From positions 1 to 64,000 of the forward strand of contig NZ_FOFJ01000014.1 of NCBI RefSeq assembly GCF_900110885.1: 64,000 nucleotides of DNA, read 5' to 3'. This document shows, one piece after another, positions 8,652 to 16,898 of the stretch. The position numbers and the translations under genes are program-made. The first letter of the stretch is position 1. Every line of letters begins with the position of its first letter. The notes beneath the pieces were generated by a model. The model ran no database searches, was not told the origin of the DNA, and saw only the letters and a program-made list of their open reading frames with translations. The DNA is from Azotobacter beijerinckii. GTDB taxonomy: Bacteria > Pseudomonadota > Gammaproteobacteria > Pseudomonadales > Pseudomonadaceae.

Positions 8652-10172
8652 TCAGGGGGTACTGGCGGAGGCCGTCGTCGTCACGCTGTTGCGTTCCCAG
8701 CCGCCGCCGAGCGACTTGTACAGGCCGACTTCGCTGTTCAGCTGCTGCAGGCGGTCGGTGAGCAGCTGCTGCTGGGCGGCGAAGAGTTCGCGCTGGGCGT
8801 CGAGCACCGTCAGGTAGTTGTCGACGCCCTCGTCGTAGCGCTGGCGGGCCAGCTCGTAGTAGGCCTGGTTGTTGTCGACCAGGTCGCCCTGGGCCTTGAG
8901 CTGGTCGTCGTAGGTGCCGCGCGCGGCCAGGCCGTCGGCGACCTCGCGGAAGGCGGTCTGGATGCTGTACTCGTAGCCGGCGATGTTGATGTCCTTCTGC
9001 AGCTTGGCGTATTCCAGGTTCGACCTGAGCCGCCCGAAGGTGAAGATCGGGACGGTGATCGTCGGCACGAAGCTCCAGGTCCCCGAGCCGGCGTCGAACA
9101 GGCCGGACAGGTCGCGGCTGGCGGTACCCGCCCGGGCGGTCAGGCTGACGCTCGGGAAGAACGCCGCGCGCGCCGCGCCGATGCTGGCGTTGGCGGCCAG
9201 CAGGCGGTGTTCGGCGGCGCGGATGTCCGGCCGGCGCAGCAGCAGGTCCGAAGGCAGCCCGGCGGGGAAGTCGGCGAGCATGGCGTCCTTGACCTCGAGG
9301 CCCGCCGGCAGGTCGGCGGGGATCGGGCCGCCGATCAGCAGCTGCAGGGCGTTGGCGTCCTCGGCGATCTGCCGGGTGTAGAGCGCCTTCTGCGCGCGGG
9401 CCTGGTCGACCAGGGTCTTCGCCTGGCGCACGTCGAGCTGCGAGGAGATGCCGACTTCCTCGCTGGCCTCGATCAGTTTCAGGCTCTCCTGGTAGCTGGC
9501 CAGGGTCGACTCGGTCAGCTTGAGCTGGGCCTGGTCGGTGCGCCAGGCGAAATAGGCGGTGGCCACGTCGCCGACCAGGGCAATGTGCACGTTGCGCCGG
9601 TCTTCCTCGGTGGCCAGGTAGTCCTCCTCGGTCTGGCGGGTGAGGCTGCGGATGCGTCCGAAGAAGTCCGCCTCCCAGGCGCTGGTGCCGAGCGTCACCG
9701 AGTGGTGGGTCTGGATGAAGGCCTCGGCCTTGGTGGTGGTCGTGCTGGTGCCCGACTGGCCGCCGCCGCTGCCGCTGCCGCTGCCCCCGGAACCGCCGCC
9801 GCCGCCGCTGCGATAGTCGGCCGGCCAGCGCTGGCGGCTCTGGGTGCCTTCCACGCCGATCTCCGGGAACAGCTCGGCGCGCTGCACGCGGTACAGCGCC
9901 CGGTAGGCTTCCACGTTGAGCACCGCCTGGCGCAGGTTGCGGTTGTTGTCCACGGCCAGCTCGACCATCCGCCTGAGCGCCGGGTCGCGGAAGAACGCCT
10001 CCCAGCCCAGGTCCGCGGCCGGTCCGGCGGCCGGCTGCTCCGGCGCATAGGCCGCGCCCTGCGGCCAGGCGGCGTCGACCGGCGCTTCCGGGCGCAAGTA
10101 GTCGGGGATCAGGGTGCACCCCGGCAGCGCCAGGGCGCAGGCCACCGCCAGGCTCAGGTATCCGTGCTTCAT
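8652..10172 (-). CDS. RND efflux outer-membrane channel lipoprotein (OprM family)
   Basis: A 506-residue outer-membrane factor of the OprM/NodT family, the trimeric exit duct of a tripartite drug or solvent pump. It starts with a lipoprotein signal peptide ending in ALPGC (Cys18), followed by TLIPDYLRPEAP as in OprM. Conserved blocks include AWEADFFGRIRSL, the LPSDLLLRRPDIRAAEHRLLAANASIGAARAAFFP stretch of the family, and YDEGVDNYLTVLDAQRELF. A Gly/Ser-rich insertion (about residues 122-139, followed by a Thr run) breaks the region between the GTQSRQRW and VTLGTSAWE blocks and is absent from OprM. The gene belongs to the pump operon at 11482-15771 but is separated from it by a TnpB element that ends close to its start codon. 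Its ribosome site is therefore poor: only GGAG about 20 bases upstream is visible. Confidence 0.9.
   Translation of the reverse strand: MKHGYLSLAVACALALPGCTLIPDYLRPEAPVDAAWPQGAAYAPEQPAAGPAADLGWEAFFRDPALRRMVELAVDNNRNLRQAVLNVEAYRALYRVQRAELFPEIGVEGTQSRQRWPADYRSGGGGGSGGSGSGSGGGQSGTSTTTTKAEAFIQTHHSVTLGTSAWEADFFGRIRSLTRQTEEDYLATEEDRRNVHIALVGDVATAYFAWRTDQAQLKLTESTLASYQESLKLIEASEEVGISSQLDVRQAKTLVDQARAQKALYTRQIAEDANALQLLIGGPIPADLPAGLEVKDAMLADFPAGLPSDLLLRRPDIRAAEHRLLAANASIGAARAAFFPSVSLTARAGTASRDLSGLFDAGSGTWSFVPTITVPIFTFGRLRSNLEYAKLQKDINIAGYEYSIQTAFREVADGLAARGTYDDQLKAQGDLVDNNQAYYELARQRYDEGVDNYLTVLDAQRELFAAQQQLLTDRLQQLNSEVGLYKSLGGGWERNSVTTTASASTP
9722..9815 (-). repeat. Low-complexity Gly/Ser/Thr coding tract
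   Basis: Within the outer-membrane channel gene this stretch is built almost wholly of glycine and serine codons followed by four threonines. It lies in a surface or periplasmic loop position relative to OprM. Such GC-rich simple sequence is prone to length change by slippage. It is seen directly; any effect on function is unknown. Confidence 0.7.
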
Positions 10173-10301
10173 CCGATTTGCGCGAGAAACTCCGTCCTTT
10201 AGGGCGGGGAGGGATAGCGCGGCGCTCGCAGAGCGCCCCTGTTCTCGCTGCCTCCTTCTCAGGTGGTTGCTATCTTTACATTGATTTGTTTATTCAGAGA
10301 C

Positions 10302-11447
10302 ATGACGAAACGCGCCTACCAATACCGCTTCTACCCAACTCCCGAACAAGCAGAACTGCTTGCCAGGACGTTCGGGTGCATGCGTTTCGTCTACAACTCG
10401 GTGTTGCGCTGGCGTACCGATGCGTTCTTCAAGGAACAGCAGGCGGTCGGTTACACGCAGGCCAGCGCCCGGCTGACGGCGATCAAGACGCTGCCGGAAA
10501 CAGCCTTTCTCAACGAGGTGTCGAGCGTCCCGCTCCAGCAGTGCCTCCGCCACCAGCAGGCGGCGTTCAAGAGCTTCTTCGAGGGACGGGCCAAGTACCC
10601 GGCCTTCAAGAGCAAGAAGCACCGGCAGTCCGCCGAGTTCACCCGTTCGGCCTTCCGTTACCGTGACGGAACGCTGTTCCTCGCCAAGTGCGACGAGCCT
10701 CTGGCTATCCGCTGGAGTCGGCCACTTCCCTGTGAGCCTTCTACCGTTACCATCTCCAAGGACTGCGCAGGCCGGTACTTCGTCTCCTGCCTGTGCGAGT
10801 TCGAGCCAGAGGCCCTGCCCGTCACGCCGAAGACGATCGGCATCGACCTGGGCTTGAAAGACCTGTTCGTCACCTCCGAGGGCGAACGAGTCGGCAATCC
10901 CCGCCATACGGCCAGATACGCCGCCCGCCTTGCCAAAGCGCAACGTCGACTGAGCAGGAAGACGCTCGGCTCGAAGAACCGCGCCAAGGCTCGGCTGAAG
11001 GTGACCCGTATTCACGCCAAGATCGCCGATTGCCGGACGGACCGCTTGCACAAGCTGTCCCGCAGACTGATCAACGAGAACCAAGTGGTCTGCATCGAGT
11101 CCCTCGCCGTGAAGAACCTGATCCGCAACCCGAGACTGAGCAAAGCCATCGCCGATGCCGGCTGGGGCGAGTTCGTCCGCCAGCTGGAATACAAGGGTGG
11201 CTGGGCCGGGAGGCAGGTGGTCGGGATCGACCGCTGGTATCCCAGTTCCAAGCGCTGCTCGCGTTGCGGGAACACAGTCGCTTCCCTGCCCATGCAGATC
11301 CGCTCCTGGACCTGCCCGGAGTGCGGAACCGCGCATGACCGCGACGTGAACGCCGCGGTCAACATCAAAGCCGCCGGGCTGGCGGTGTTAGCCCTTGGAG
11401 AGAATGTAAGTGGCATCGGTCAAGTACCGTTGTCCTGTTCTCGTTGA
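10302..11447 (+). CDS. tnpB: TnpB RNA-guided nuclease of an IS200/IS605-type element
   Basis: TnpB is the compact RuvC nuclease, ancestral to Cas12, that cuts DNA under guidance of an RNA made from the element's right end. From the ATG at 10302 (MTKRAYQYRFYPT) the protein has 381 residues, near the usual 370-410; an upstream in-frame ATG at 10263 would add 13 residues that do not resemble the family. The N-terminal wedge/REC region has FGCMRFVYNSVLRWR. The RuvC catalytic residues are all there: Asp182 (GIDLGLKD), Glu266 (CIESLAV) and the Asp of DRDVNAAVNI (346/348). A zinc ribbon has Cys319, 322, 338 and 341. The protein therefore looks active. It has no tnpA partner in the window. Confidence 0.93.
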   Translation: MTKRAYQYRFYPTPEQAELLARTFGCMRFVYNSVLRWRTDAFFKEQQAVGYTQASARLTAIKTLPETAFLNEVSSVPLQQCLRHQQAAFKSFFEGRAKYPAFKSKKHRQSAEFTRSAFRYRDGTLFLAKCDEPLAIRWSRPLPCEPSTVTISKDCAGRYFVSCLCEFEPEALPVTPKTIGIDLGLKDLFVTSEGERVGNPRHTARYAARLAKAQRRLSRKTLGSKNRAKARLKVTRIHAKIADCRTDRLHKLSRRLINENQVVCIESLAVKNLIRNPRLSKAIADAGWGEFVRQLEYKGGWAGRQVVGIDRWYPSSKRCSRCGNTVASLPMQIRSWTCPECGTAHDRDVNAAVNIKAAGLAVLALGENVSGIGQVPLSCSR

Positions 11448-11485
11448 ATTGGGAATTCCCTTCCTTCAGGGAGGGGAGCAGTCAA
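11340..11485 (+). ncRNA. Predicted omega RNA (reRNA) scaffold overlapping the tnpB 3' end
   Basis: By analogy with characterised TnpB systems the guide RNA scaffold comes from the last part of tnpB through the right-end hairpin to the element boundary, and the guide is copied from flanking DNA. Here the boundary is predicted at TCAA (11485), so the guide would read GCAGTCACTCCTTGCG onward, that is, the 3' end of the RND pump gene. The position is inferred from element geometry, and the 5' limit is arbitrary. Confidence 0.45.
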
Positions 11486-14400
11486 GCAGTCACTCCTTGC
11501 GTTTCTTCGGCCGTCTTCTCTTTCCTTTCGAACACCCTGGCCACCGTGACGTAGAACAGCGGCACGAAGAATATAGCTAGGAAGGTCGCCGCCAGGGTCC
11601 CGCCGAGCACGCCGGTGCCGATCGAGTGCTGGCTGCCGCTGCCGGGGCCGATGGCGATGGCCAGCGGCAGCACGCCGAGGGCGAAGGCGATCGAGGTCAT
11701 GATGATCGGCCGCAGGCGCAGGCGCGCGGCCTCGCTGGCGGCCTGCAGCAGGGTGCGGCCCTGGTGTTCGTGGAGGTCCTTGGCGAACTCGACGATGAGG
11801 ATCGCGTTCTTCGCCGCAAGACCCATGGTGGTGAGCATGCCGACCTGGAAGAACACGTCGTTGGACAGCCCGCGCAGGATCGTGGCGGCCACCGCGCCGA
11901 GCACCCCGAGCGGTACCACCAGCATCACCGAGAAGGGCACCGACCAGCTTTCGTACAGTGCCGCCAGGCAGAGGAACACGATCAGCAGCGACAGCGCGTA
12001 GAGCGCCGGGGCTTGCGAGCCGGCGGCGCGTTCCTCGTAGGACAGCCCGGTGTAGGCGATGCCGATGCCCGGCGGCAGCTGGGCGGCGATGCGGTTCACC
12101 ACCGCCATGGCGTCGCCGGTGCTGTAGCCGGCGGCCGGCTGACCGAGGATCTCCACCGAGCCGATGCCGTTGTAGCGCTCCAGCTTGGGCGAGCCGTAGA
12201 CCCACTGGCCGCTGGCGAAGGCCGAGAAGGGCACCATCTCGTCCTGGGCGTTGCGCACGTACCACTTGTCGAAGTCTTCCGGGGCCAGGCGCGCGTCCTG
12301 CTTACCCTGGACGTAGACCCGCTTGACCCGGCCGCGGTCGATGAAGTCGTTGACGTAGGACGAACCCCAGGCCACCGACATGGTGTTGTTGATCTCCTCG
12401 ATGGAGACCTGCAGCGCACGAGCCTTCTCGTCGTCGATGGTCACCTGGTACTGCGCCTCGTCGTCCTTGCCGTTGGGGCGCACCATGGTCAGCATCGGCT
12501 CCTGCGCGGCCAGCCGCAGGAACTGGTTGCGCGCCGCCATCAGCGCCTCGTGGCCGAGGCCGGCGTAGTCTTGCAGGAAGATGTCGAAGCCGGTGGCGTT
12601 GCCCATCTCGCGCACCGCCGGCGGCACCACCGGGATCACCATGGCATCCTTGATCCTGGCGAAGCGCACCGCCGCCCGCTGGGCCAGGGAGAAGATGTCC
12701 AGGCCGGGGCGCTCGCTGAAGGGTTTCAGGCTGACGAACAACAGGCCCGAGCTCTGCCCGCGGCCGGCGAAGTTGAAGCCGTTGACGGTGAACGCCGAGG
12801 CCACGGTGGCGCCTTCCTCGTTGAGCAGGTAGTCGCGCGCCTCGGCCAGCACCGCTTCGGTACGCTCGGCGCTGGAGTTGGGCGGCAGCTGCACCTGCAC
12901 GAACAGCGTGCCCTGGTCCTCGTTGGGCAGGAAGGAGCCGGGCAGCTTCTGGAACATGAAGGCGACGCCGCCGATCAGCAGTAGGTAGATCAGCATGAAG
13001 CGCCAGCGCCGCTTGATGATCCCGCCCACGCCGCGCTGGTAGCCGTCGGCGCTGCGCTCGAAGGTGCGGTTGAACCAGCCGAAGAAGCCGCGCTTCTCGT
13101 GATGCTCGCCCTGGGCGACCGGCGCGAGCAGGGTGGCGCAGAGCGCCGGGGTGAAGATCAGGGCGATCAGCACCGAGAAGGACATCGCCGAGATGATGGT
13201 GATCGCGAACTGCCGGTAGATGACCCCGGCGGAGCCGCCGAAGAAGGCCATCGGCAGGAACACCGCGGAGATCACCAGGGCGATGCCGACCAGCGCGCCG
13301 GAGATCTGCCCCATCGACTTGCGGGTCGCCTCCTTCGGCGACAGGCCTTCCTCGACCATGATCCGCTCGACGTTCTCCACCACCACGATGGCGTCGTCGA
13401 CCAGCAGGCCGATGGCCAGCACCATGGCGAACATGGTCATCACGTTGATGGTGAAGCCGCAGGCGAACAGCACGCCGAAGGTGGCCAGCAGCACCACCGG
13501 CACCGCCAGGGTGGGGATCAGGGTGGCGCGGAAGTTCTGCAGGAACAGGTACATCACCAGAAAGACCAGCACGATGGCCTCGAACAGGGTGTGCACCACC
13601 GCTTCGATGGAGGCGGAGACCATCGGCGCGGTCTCGTAGGGGTAGACCACCTCGACGCCTTCGGGCAGGTAGGGCTTGAGGTTGTCCACCGTCTCGCGCA
13701 CCGCCTTCACGCTGTCCAGCAGGTTGGCGCCGGGGGCCAGGCGCAGGGCCATGCCGGCGGCCGGCATGCCGTTGTATTTGGAGGCGATGGAGAAGTTCTC
13801 GGCGCTCAGGCCGACCTCGGCGACGTGCTTGAGGCGGATCTGCGAGCCGTCGCGGTTGACCTTGAGGAGGATCTCCTTGAACTCGTCGGCGGTGCGCATC
13901 CGAGTCTTGCCGATCACCGTGGCGTTGAGCTGCACGCCCTTGCTGGCCGGCAGGCCGCCGAGCTGGCCGGAGGAGACCTGCACGTTCTGCGCGGAGACGG
14001 CGTCGACCACGTCCTGCGGGGTGAGCTGGTAGCTGTTGAGCTTCTCCGGATCGAGCCAGATGCGCATCGCATACTGCGAGCCGAACACCTGGAAGTCGCC
14101 GACCCCCTTGGTCCGCGAGATCGGGTCCTGGAGGTTGGAGGTGATGTAGTTGCCCATGTCGAAGCCGGACATCCGCCCGTCGGTGGACACCAGGCCGAGG
14201 ATCAGCATGAAGTTGACCTGGTACTTCACCACCCGGATACCCTGGCGCTGCACTTCCTGGGGCAGCATCGGGGTGGCCAGCTGCAGCTTGTTCTGCACCT
14301 GGACCTGGGCGATGTCGGGGTTGATGCCCTGCTCGAAGGTCACGGTGATCTGCAGGCTGCCGTCGGCGTTGCTGACCGAGGAAATGTAGCGCAGCCCGTC

Positions 14401-14616
14401 GAGGCCGTTGAGCTGCTGCTCGATCACCTGCACCACGGTGTCCTGCACCGTCTGCGCCGAGGCGCCGGGGTAGGTGACGCTGATCTGGATCGCCGGCGGG
14501 GCGATGTTGGGGTACTGGGTGATCGGCAGCTTGAGGATGGCCAGGCCGCCGCCGAGCATGAGCACCAGGGCGATCACCCAGGCGAAGATCGGCCGGTCGA
14601 TGAAAAAGCGCGACAT
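11482..14616 (-). CDS. RND efflux pump inner-membrane transporter (MexB/TtgH/SrpB family)
   Basis: A 1044-residue proton-driven resistance-nodulation-division pump of the HAE1 family, which takes hydrophobic drugs or solvents from the inner membrane and periplasm. It begins [16 protein letters not shown] as in MexB. Twelve membrane segments and two large periplasmic loops are recognisable. The proton relay Asp407-Asp408 is in [18 protein letters not shown], and a distal lysine is in [16 protein letters not shown]. The gene lies three bases downstream of the adaptor gene. Its stop codon, TGA, is made by bases 11482-11484, which belong to the predicted right end (TCAA) of the TnpB element, so insertion appears to have replaced the native C-terminus by an unknown, probably small, amount. 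The C-terminal ending [16 protein letters not shown] is of normal length for the family. Confidence 0.95.
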   Translation of the reverse strand: MSRFFIDRPIFAWVIALVLMLGGGLAILKLPITQYPNIAPPAIQISVTYPGASAQTVQDTVVQVIEQQLNGLDGLRYISSVSNADGSLQITVTFEQGINPDIAQVQVQNKLQLATPMLPQEVQRQGIRVVKYQVNFMLILGLVSTDGRMSGFDMGNYITSNLQDPISRTKGVGDFQVFGSQYAMRIWLDPEKLNSYQLTPQDVVDAVSAQNVQVSSGQLGGLPASKGVQLNATVIGKTRMRTADEFKEILLKVNRDGSQIRLKHVAEVGLSAENFSIASKYNGMPAAGMALRLAPGANLLDSVKAVRETVDNLKPYLPEGVEVVYPYETAPMVSASIEAVVHTLFEAIVLVFLVMYLFLQNFRATLIPTLAVPVVLLATFGVLFACGFTINVMTMFAMVLAIGLLVDDAIVVVENVERIMVEEGLSPKEATRKSMGQISGALVGIALVISAVFLPMAFFGGSAGVIYRQFAITIISAMSFSVLIALIFTPALCATLLAPVAQGEHHEKRGFFGWFNRTFERSADGYQRGVGGIIKRRWRFMLIYLLLIGGVAFMFQKLPGSFLPNEDQGTLFVQVQLPPNSSAERTEAVLAEARDYLLNEEGATVASAFTVNGFNFAGRGQSSGLLFVSLKPFSERPGLDIFSLAQRAAVRFARIKDAMVIPVVPPAVREMGNATGFDIFLQDYAGLGHEALMAARNQFLRLAAQEPMLTMVRPNGKDDEAQYQVTIDDEKARALQVSIEEINNTMSVAWGSSYVNDFIDRGRVKRVYVQGKQDARLAPEDFDKWYVRNAQDEMVPFSAFASGQWVYGSPKLERYNGIGSVEILGQPAAGYSTGDAMAVVNRIAAQLPPGIGIAYTGLSYEERAAGSQAPALYALSLLIVFLCLAALYESWSVPFSVMLVVPLGVLGAVAATILRGLSNDVFFQVGMLTTMGLAAKNAILIVEFAKDLHEHQGRTLLQAASEAARLRLRPIIMTSIAFALGVLPLAIAIGPGSGSQHSIGTGVLGGTLAATFLAIFFVPLFYVTVARVFERKEKTAEETQGVTA

Positions 14617-14619
14617 GGC

Positions 14620-15771
14620 TCAGCGTCCCCCTTGGCCGGTGGCCGGGGCGAAGTCGGCGACCAGGTTGACGTTGCCGGCCTCGACCGGCTTGACCGTGGC
14701 GCCGCCGCGCACCCGCTGGGTGCCTTCGACGACGATCCGCTCGCCGCCGGCCAGGCCCTTGCCGATCAGCCAGGCGTTACCCACGGTGCGCAGGGTTTCC
14801 AGTTCGCGCAGCTCGACGCTGTTGTCCGGCTTGACCACCCAGGCGGTGGCGACGCCGCGGACATCGCGAATGACCGCCTGCTGCGGGACCAGGATGGCGT
14901 TCTGCTGCACGCCTTCCTTGAGCTGGGCGTGGACGAACATGCCGGGCAGCAGCTTGCGCTCGGGGTTGGGAAACACCGCGCGCAGGGTCACCGAGCCGGT
15001 GCCCTGGTCGACGTTGACCTCGGAGAACTTCAGGGTGCCGGTCAGCGGATAGACGCTGCCGTCCTCCAGGGTCAGGCTGACCTCGGCCTGGTCCTTGCCG
15101 CTGCTCTGCAGGCGGCCGGACTCCAGCGCGCTGCGCAGTTCGAGGAGGCGGACGATCGGCTGGGTGACGTCGACGTAGATCGGGTCGAGCTGGTGCACCG
15201 TGGCCAGCGCCTGGGTCTGGCCGGTAGTGACCAGCGCGCCTTCGGTGATGGTGGAGCGGCCGATGCGTCCGCTGATCGGCGCCAGCACCTTGGTGTACTG
15301 CACGTCGATGCGCCGGACCCGCACCTCGGCCTGGGCCTGCTTCAGGGCGGAGATGGCGTCGTCGTACTGCTGGCGGCTGACCGCGCTGGTCTGCAGCAGG
15401 CGCTCGTAGCGCCTGGCGAGGTTCTCGGCGTTGGCCAGGTTGGCTTCGCTGCGGGCCACTTCCGCCTCGTAGGTGCGCGGGTCGATCTGGTAGAGCGGCT
15501 GGCCTTTCTTCACCTCGCTGCCTTCGGTGAACAGGCGCTCCTGGAGGATGCCGCCGACCTGCGGGCGGACTTCGGCGACGCGGAAGGCCGAGGTGCGGCC
15601 CGGCAGGTCGGTGGTCAGGGTCAGCGGCTGGGCCTGCACGGTATACACGCCGACTTCTGCGGGCGGGGGTGCGGGGGCGGCCGCCTGCTCGGCCTCCTTG
15701 CACGCCGCCAGCAGCAGGATTGCGGCCAGCGGCAGGCTTTGGATGAAGGGGAACGGCGCTCTGCGTTTCAC
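14620..15771 (-). CDS. RND efflux periplasmic adaptor lipoprotein (MexA/TtgG family)
   Basis: The membrane-fusion protein of the tripartite pump, anchored to the inner membrane by a lipid. The GTG start at 15771 is chosen over an upstream ATG at 15837: it follows AGGAG at good distance, places a lipoprotein signal directly at the N-terminus (ending LLLAAC, Cys near 24), and gives 383 residues, the same as MexA. Visible domains are the lipoyl half-motifs (VRPQVGGILQERLFTEGSEVKKGQPLYQIDP region), a coiled-coil hairpin (EVARSEANLANAENLARRYERLL), the second lipoyl half (APISGRIGRSTITEGALV), the beta-barrel and the membrane-proximal domain. It is the first gene of the operon and is divergent from an IclR-type regulator. 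Confidence 0.93.
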   Translation of the reverse strand: MKRRAPFPFIQSLPLAAILLLAACKEAEQAAAPAPPPAEVGVYTVQAQPLTLTTDLPGRTSAFRVAEVRPQVGGILQERLFTEGSEVKKGQPLYQIDPRTYEAEVARSEANLANAENLARRYERLLQTSAVSRQQYDDAISALKQAQAEVRVRRIDVQYTKVLAPISGRIGRSTITEGALVTTGQTQALATVHQLDPIYVDVTQPIVRLLELRSALESGRLQSSGKDQAEVSLTLEDGSVYPLTGTLKFSEVNVDQGTGSVTLRAVFPNPERKLLPGMFVHAQLKEGVQQNAILVPQQAVIRDVRGVATAWVVKPDNSVELRELETLRTVGNAWLIGKGLAGGERIVVEGTQRVRGGATVKPVEAGNVNLVADFAPATGQGGR

Positions 15772-15998
15772 GGGGCGGGTCTCCTGACGAAAGGGGGAAG
15801 GAGGATTTTTGTACCGTATTGCGGTGCAGTGTATCATTAGGTGGTTTTTGCGGGGTAATAGTGGATTCGTAAAAACCTGTGACAGACGAGAAAATGCCGG
15901 CCGGTCCAGGGAGGAGCGGCAGGGATGGTCGATTCGACGATTCCGCGCCGGGGTTGTGCGGACGGAGGGGCCGCGATGATTTTGACGAGTAGCCAGCG
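15772..15998. promoter_or_regulatory. Divergent promoter region of the efflux operon and its IclR regulator
   Basis: These 227 bases separate the adaptor gene (minus) from the IclR-family gene (plus). The layout and spacing resemble the ttgG-ttgV and srpA-srpS intergenic regions, where the IclR protein covers overlapping promoters. The most AT-rich part, about 15808-15870, includes TAATGATACA read on the minus strand and a small dyad ACCG-TATTG-CGGT at 15814-15826. I cannot fix -35/-10 elements or the operator with certainty. Confidence 0.5.
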
Positions 15999-16784
15999 AT
16001 GAGCAGACAAGAGCCGGAAAGCGGCGACGACAGCAAACAGGGCGGCATCCAGGTAATCGCCCGCGCCGCGGCGATCATGCGCACCCTGAGCGAGCATCCC
16101 CAGGGGCTCAGCCTGGCGGCCATCGCCCAGGCGGTGGGGTTGCCGCGCTCCACGGTGCAGCGCATCGTCTGCGCACTGGAGGCCGAATACCTGGTCGAGG
16201 CCCTCGGTCCCAGCGGCGGCTTTCGCCTGGGCGCAGCGCTGGGGCAACTGGTCCACCAGACCCAGACCGACATCATTTCCCTGGTGCGGCCCTATCTGGA
16301 GTGCCTGTCGAACCGGCTGCAGGAGTCGGTGGCCCTGTCCAAGCGGGCCGGCGAGAAGATCCACGTGCTCGACCGCATCGTCGCCGAGCGCGATCTGCGC
16401 GTGGTCTTTCCCATCGGCGCCTTCGCGCCCATGCATTCGACCTCGGCCGGCAAGGTGCTGCTGGCCGGCCTCGGCGACGACGAGGTGCGTGCGCTGTTGC
16501 CCGATCCGCTGCCGCTGATGACCCGCCACACCCGCGACCTGCCGGCCCTGCTGGCCGAGCTGGCGGAGATCCGCAAGAGCGGCTTCACCTTCGACCACGA
16601 GGAGTGCAGCGAAGGCATCAGCGGCGGCTCGGTGTCCCTGGACACCTACCTGGGCTGCTATGCGATCTCCGTGGTGCTGCCCGCGGCGCGCGCCGCCCGG
16701 CACATCGAGGCGATCCGCGAGGCGCTGCTGGCCTGCAAGCGCGACATCGAACGGGCGATCGGCCGCGCCGCCTGCCGGCGCTGA
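15999..16784 (+). CDS. IclR-family regulator, TtgV/SrpS-like efflux repressor
   Basis: A 261-residue IclR-family protein with an N-terminal winged helix-turn-helix (about 17-75, [21 protein letters not shown]) and a C-terminal effector-binding domain (about 85-255). The stretch [16 protein letters not shown] and the region [20 protein letters not shown] are, from memory, very close to TtgV of Pseudomonas putida, the repressor of the solvent pump TtgGHI. Its divergent position next to the pump operon supports the same job: it would hold the promoter and be released by aromatic compounds or antibiotics. That job is inferred by homology and context. The start at 15999 ([14 protein letters not shown]) leaves a short polar tail before the DNA-binding domain, as in TtgV. 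Confidence 0.88.
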   Translation: MSRQEPESGDDSKQGGIQVIARAAAIMRTLSEHPQGLSLAAIAQAVGLPRSTVQRIVCALEAEYLVEALGPSGGFRLGAALGQLVHQTQTDIISLVRPYLECLSNRLQESVALSKRAGEKIHVLDRIVAERDLRVVFPIGAFAPMHSTSAGKVLLAGLGDDEVRALLPDPLPLMTRHTRDLPALLAELAEIRKSGFTFDHEECSEGISGGSVSLDTYLGCYAISVVLPAARAARHIEAIREALLACKRDIERAIGRAACRR

Positions 16785-16854
16785 GCGGCGGCAGGCGCTA
16801 TCCGTCGGGCGTGGCGAAGGGAATGGTTTCGCTGCCGCGGGCGGAGCGGCAGAA

Positions 16855-16890
16855 CCCGGCCCCTGCGCAAGGGGGCTGCGCGGGGCCGGG
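16855..16890. terminator. GC-rich stem-loop between convergent genes
   Basis: CCCGGCCCC (16855-16863) pairs with 16882-16890, and GCGCA (16865-16869) with 16877-16881, around a seven-base loop, leaving one bulged base. The stem lies between the IclR gene and the convergent epimerase gene and could end transcription from both sides. There is no T run on either side, so an intrinsic terminator is not certain. Confidence 0.5.
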
Positions 16891-16898
16891 CTGGCGGC

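Larger units (their letters stand above)
10181..11485 (+). mobile_element. Stand-alone TnpB element (IS200/IS605 superfamily, IS1341-like)
   Basis: The element consists of tnpB flanked by the two subterminal imperfect hairpins expected of IS200/IS605 ends. The left hairpin is at 10190-10209 (CTCCGTCCT, TT, AGGGCGGGG with two G-T pairs). The right hairpin is at 11458-11475 (CCCTTCC, TTCA, GGGAGGG). The right hairpin is followed by GAGCAG and TCAA at 11482-11485, the tetranucleotide at which IS608-type right ends are cleaved. No tnpA is present, so movement would need a transposase in trans. The outer left limit is uncertain by several bases. It lies between the pump and channel genes of the RND operon in opposite orientation. 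Confidence 0.8.

Noticed and set aside
10263..10301. Upstream ATG as the start of tnpB
   Set aside because: The 13 extra residues (MVAIFTLICLFRD) do not resemble TnpB N-termini, while MTKRAYQYRFYPT does.
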